From Halichondria panicea (taxonomy: Eukaryota > Porifera > Demospongiae > Suberitida > Halichondriidae), in assembly GCF_963675165.1 (NCBI RefSeq), contig NC_087382.1:3945963-4009962 (forward strand): 64,000 nucleotides of DNA. Direction: 5' to 3'. This document shows positions 61,101-64,000 of the stretch, in pieces (position 1 is the stretch's first letter; each line of letters starts with the position of its first letter). The translations under genes and the position numbers were made by a program. The notes below the pieces were generated by a model. The model was not told the DNA's origin and did not search any database. It saw nothing but the letters and a program-made list of their open reading frames with translations.

Positions 61101-62653
61101 TTTTCGTTCCTCGAAATTCATTTTCTAGTAGTAATCGAAAAGAAATATTGTCTTTGATACATGAAAACGTTCACTCTGGTCTTCGATCTGCTTACAAAGC
61201 CCTGAAATACACGTATGAGGAGCCTGAAGTTGCATTTTTCCATGAATTTCCTGAGTCTCCAACTGAAATAAATCACCAAGTGCCCCGCCACCCAGCTCGT
61301 GTTCTGGCTGAGGATGATGTTATGAGGTGTACTCTATGCAAGAAGACGTATAAGCTAGAAGACGGTCATAAAGATTGGCTCTCTGCTTGTTGTAAGTATA
61401 AGACCATGATATAGTAGTCTATAAAGGCACATTCATTCTCTTGCCATATAACGAGCGAGAGGTTGGCGAATAAGCCATTTGAACCGATTTGGCGTGGCTA
61501 GTATTTTAATGGCATGCATCCACTGCTTAGTTTTAAAATTGGCAGTTTTAAGATTAAATGTGCTTTTTTGTGCATACCTGGTGACATATTTTCACAGGTA
61601 AATTTGTTTGCGAATTCACTGTTTAGCTTTTTTGCTGGTATTAAATTCTTGCTCCAGTTGTGAAATTAATATTATTCATAACGTTTCTAATTACTCACAA
61701 GTGCATTGCAATTTCCAATTATCTGCGAGTACACATTTTTGCGATTTTACTCTTATTTGCCAGAAATAGCAGAAATTAATACTCGCGAAAATATGTCACC
61801 TTAAGGTACTATCAATCATCCAGGTCTGAAAAGTCTTTAGCAAAAAATTAAAAATAAGTGGGGACTGACTTAGAAGTCAGTCCCCACTTATTTTTAATTT
61901 TTTGCGGTCAGCTATAGATCAGTGTGTGTGTAATTTGCTCTATGTGCAATCTATTGGTCATTCCGATCCTCAGTTAAATAGCAAATTTGGATGTCCTATT
62001 CTCTCTCTATACTATAGGCATTGCTGTACATGAGGATGATCAAGGGGGTGAAAATCAATTGTGTACTAACAACTTGCAAGACATTTTCTCTGAATTAATG
62101 GGTGCCATTAATGAATGGTTTGCATTGGGCCTTGCTTTAGGGATTCAAGATCCCATGCTTCAGGAAATAGAATCTAATAAAAAAAGCAACAAAGATCGTT
62201 TGCGTGAAATGCTGGCCCACTGGTTGCGAACTTCACCTTCTCGTACATGGCGTGACATTTGCAATGGCCTCAGAAGTAACACTGTCGAACACTACGTTCT
62301 AGCGGATAAAATTGAGAAGAAATACAACAATGGTAAAATTAGTGTGATCGTGTAAAGTTTACTATTATAGCCAAACACCATGCAGGTCAGCTATGTTGGA
62401 AGCAAAGAAAAAGTTGGTCTAATAATGCGTGACTGTGTTCGTATATTGAAACTTTCTTTTTACTCACTGACTTGCTTCCCATGCAGGTGACTCGTCCCGA
62501 CCACCGGGCCGTCATCCCCCTATCACTGGTGAGAAGAGAGAGGCCACTAAACACACTGAGCAAGGTGAGACTGTCGGTTGTTGGTTGGTCTATTTTACTG
62601 GTAAGTGTCTCCATGCAGTTCTCCCCAAGAAACCTCGGTCAGAGAAGCAGTGA
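58196..62653 (+). CDS. Roco-family protein: ankyrin repeats, ROC GTPase, COR-like, Death domain
   Basis: Exons: 58196-58425, 58841-58942, 59224-61391, 62018-62332, 62487-62564 and 62619-62653 (TGA); all phases agree. The first exons encode ankyrin repeats (DDDVIKVRSLLEQGANPN; TPLHFACWSGHKDTVQWLVE). The long exon has a P-loop (GMAGTGKTS at ~59395), a switch DSGGQ (~59892), a guanine-specificity ATHKD (~60134) and a COR-like winged-helix segment (~60440-60640). The exon at 62018 encodes a Death domain (helices GLALGIQDPMLQEIES, MLAHWLRTSPSRTWRDICNG). Around 61117 the frame must shift by one base (HFLVVIEK versus SSNRKEILSLIHENVHSG), a true frameshift or an error. A 5' exon with the start Met was not found. 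A role in cytosolic innate or death signalling is inferred from domains. Confidence 0.75.
61577..61806. repeat. MITE 'GGTGACATATTTTC' in Roco intron
   Basis: CCTGGTGACATATTTTCACA and GCGAAAATATGTCACCTTAAGG are inverted ends; the interior is shared with 62872-63059. Confidence 0.7.
61840..61905. repeat. Perfect 32-bp-arm hairpin with 2-nt loop in Roco intron
   Basis: The arm 61840-61871 (GCAAAAAATTAAAAATAAGT then GGGGACTGACTT) pairs without mismatch with 61874-61905. It is about 30 bp from the MITE and lies in the intron before the Death-domain exon. Confidence 0.9.
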
Positions 62654-63650
62654 GGGAGGAAAATAAACTATACGTGCACTTTCAGTTGACGTTCGCTTCC
62701 TCATATAGAGAATAGAAATACGTAGTACAATTTTCTCGTAAATTTTTCCCCTAACACAATTCATTAATTGTTATAATTATTGACCGTTAATATTAACCTC
62801 TTGTTATCTCAAGTGCTTGCGCGTAGTTTAAGTGGTTTGCGGACGGTGATCATGAAGCTATATATATAATTACCTTAAGGTGACATATTTTCACAGGTAG
62901 ATTTGTTTGCGTTTTTACACATTTTGCTGGTATAATTTTTTGCGAAATGTCGATCTGGATACATTAAACAATAGGGCGGCCAATTATTTGCGAGTACTAA
63001 TTTTTGCGATTTTACTCTCATTCGCAGAAATAGCAGAAATTAATACACGCGAAAATATGGGTTTCATCTAAGGAGTATGCTACAGGTCATGCATGAATAA
63101 ACATCCTGTATGATAATTACATAATTAATTTTAACCTCTTTGTGAGGCTGCAAGCACTATAGATCTGTGCATCATGTTGATAGAATGCAATCATCAATTA
63201 TCTCTCATCAAAATACATAGTTGTTAACCAGCTTAAGCTTATAGCTTATGTAGTTGCTGGACATTGAACTACTACTACTGTATACTGCTGAGAATGAGTG
63301 TCCTTGTATTGTGTATGAGCTGCCTGTGTCTATGGCTGGGGAAGGTGAGTGGTATAATAGTCAGTAGCTGCAGTTGAGAGTACCAATGCTTGCAGCTCAG
63401 TGTACTGGTGTCTGTAGACTATGTGGTACAAGTGAAGATACTCTCCTACAGTAATCCATCCAACAGACGCTTTGATGGTCAATGTTGTGATCCAGACAAC
63501 GGTGAAGGATGTACCCTTGGAGAGCGCTGTGACACCTTTTTTGCCTACTGTCTTGTGCCACTTTTCAATACTACCATAGTGTGCCCCAATACTGCTCCCG
63601 GATTTTTTGCATTTAGTTCACGTACCATCACTGACGGGGCAGACATTGAG
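62541..63650. repeat. Segmental duplication, copy of 24765-26280
   Basis: Covers the Roco terminal exons, 3' flank, MITE, ligand upstream block and ligand exons 1-2. Homology to the array stops abruptly at 63650. Confidence 0.8.
62872..63059. repeat. MITE 'CCTTAAGGTGACATATTTTC', right end clipped
   Basis: The left end is intact. The right end stops at GCGAAAATATGG and lacks the TCACCTTAAGG terminus seen at 25686. It preserves the empty site for the nested insertion at 25183-25576. Confidence 0.65.
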
Positions 63651-63653
63651 TAG
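63294..63653 (+). pseudogene. Notch-ligand-like copy 11, 5' fragment only
   Basis: The signal-peptide exon (63294-63344, first Met ATA as in copy 4) and exon 2 (63396 on) are open, with YVVQVKILSYSNPS and CDTFFAYCLVP. At GGGGCAGACATTGA the sequence leaves the family and a TAG follows (63651). The 347 bp beyond are unrelated to other copies. Truncated by rearrangement or insertion at about 63650. Confidence 0.75.
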
Positions 63654-64000
63654 CCCATTTATTTGTAAACTTACCAGAGAACTTTTAAAGCTAAGCTATA
63701 AAATTTTCAGAAGATATTACTCTAATCAAAAGTGTACCTAAAAACCAGTAAATGATGAATTATAGACACTGTGAGCATATGTAAGACCCATAAAGGGATG
63801 GTCAGGATACCTAAACCATTAATCTATTGTGTGATAAAAGTCTAAGACCTTAGCTGTTTAAGGTTAGTGTTTTATTACTCTAACCGGTTACCCACTATAA
63901 CAATTTGCTGTTGTTCTATTAATCACCACAAACCCACCACCTTATGTTTCAATGGAAACATTTTTGGATATGTTGTAGTTCAGTCATTCATCTACACACG
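63654..64000. other. Unassigned sequence past the break in copy 11
   Basis: No match to the array and no coding frame. It may be the start of an inserted element that extends beyond the window. Confidence 0.4.

Noticed and set aside
61840..61905. microRNA precursor
   Set aside because: The fully perfect stem with 2-nt loop is unlike a typical precursor; kept only as a hairpin of interest.

Overview
The window looks like nuclear DNA of a marine-sponge-like (demosponge) animal. The evidence is compact intron-containing genes with GT/AG introns, an AT-rich background full of AATTATAATTAT-type runs and miniature inverted-repeat elements, a Roco/ankyrin/Death-domain gene, and a large family of Notch-ligand-like membrane proteins. 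No bacterial operons, rRNA or tRNA genes were seen. The species call is an inference. All exon borders were placed by hand from splice consensus and reading-frame continuity among paralogues.

Left part (1-25,700): the 3' part of an MPN/JAMM (MPND-like) gene on the + strand (100-3730); a four-exon minus-strand gene for a small signal-peptide, single-pass glycoprotein (3876-5501); the first two exons of a secreted or Ig-like gene running into a 200-N assembly gap (5816-6108); an inverted-repeat element; a ~160-bp-unit satellite (8740-10800); a small unrecognised gene (11806); many MITE-like and MULE-like elements; and a partial astacin-type zinc metallopeptidase (23629-24763). That gene is cut at a segmental-duplication border.

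Middle (25,900-54,330): a head-to-tail array of ten genes or pseudogenes, with an eleventh fragment at 63,294 beyond the Roco gene. Each encodes a signal peptide, an MNNL-like Notch-ligand N-terminal domain, the first half of a DSL domain running into an EGF-like repeat, 3-6 further EGF repeats, a transmembrane helix and a tyrosine-rich cytoplasmic tail. Tails come in two unrelated types: A (tandem YxxV, ITIM-like) and B (repeated NPxYG). Copies 4, 7 and 10 have fully open reading frames (497, 557 and 553 aa). The others carry frameshifts, nonsense codons, deletions or transposon insertions. Several insertions can be bounded exactly because neighbouring paralogues preserve the empty site. The array order is A-B-B-A-A-B-B-A-A-B.

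Right part (54,330-64,000): a foldback element inserted at the stop codon of a dynein heavy-chain 3' end (minus strand, one frameshift), pogo-like and other MITEs, and a Roco-type gene (ankyrin repeats, ROC GTPase, COR-like region, Death domain) with one apparent frameshift. The Roco 3' end plus the 5' end of a ligand copy (62,541-63,650) is a duplicate of 24,765-26,280, so the array is flanked by a segmental duplication. The single-base frameshifts in otherwise single-copy genes (Roco, dynein) mean that draft-assembly errors cannot be excluded for some of the pseudogene calls.
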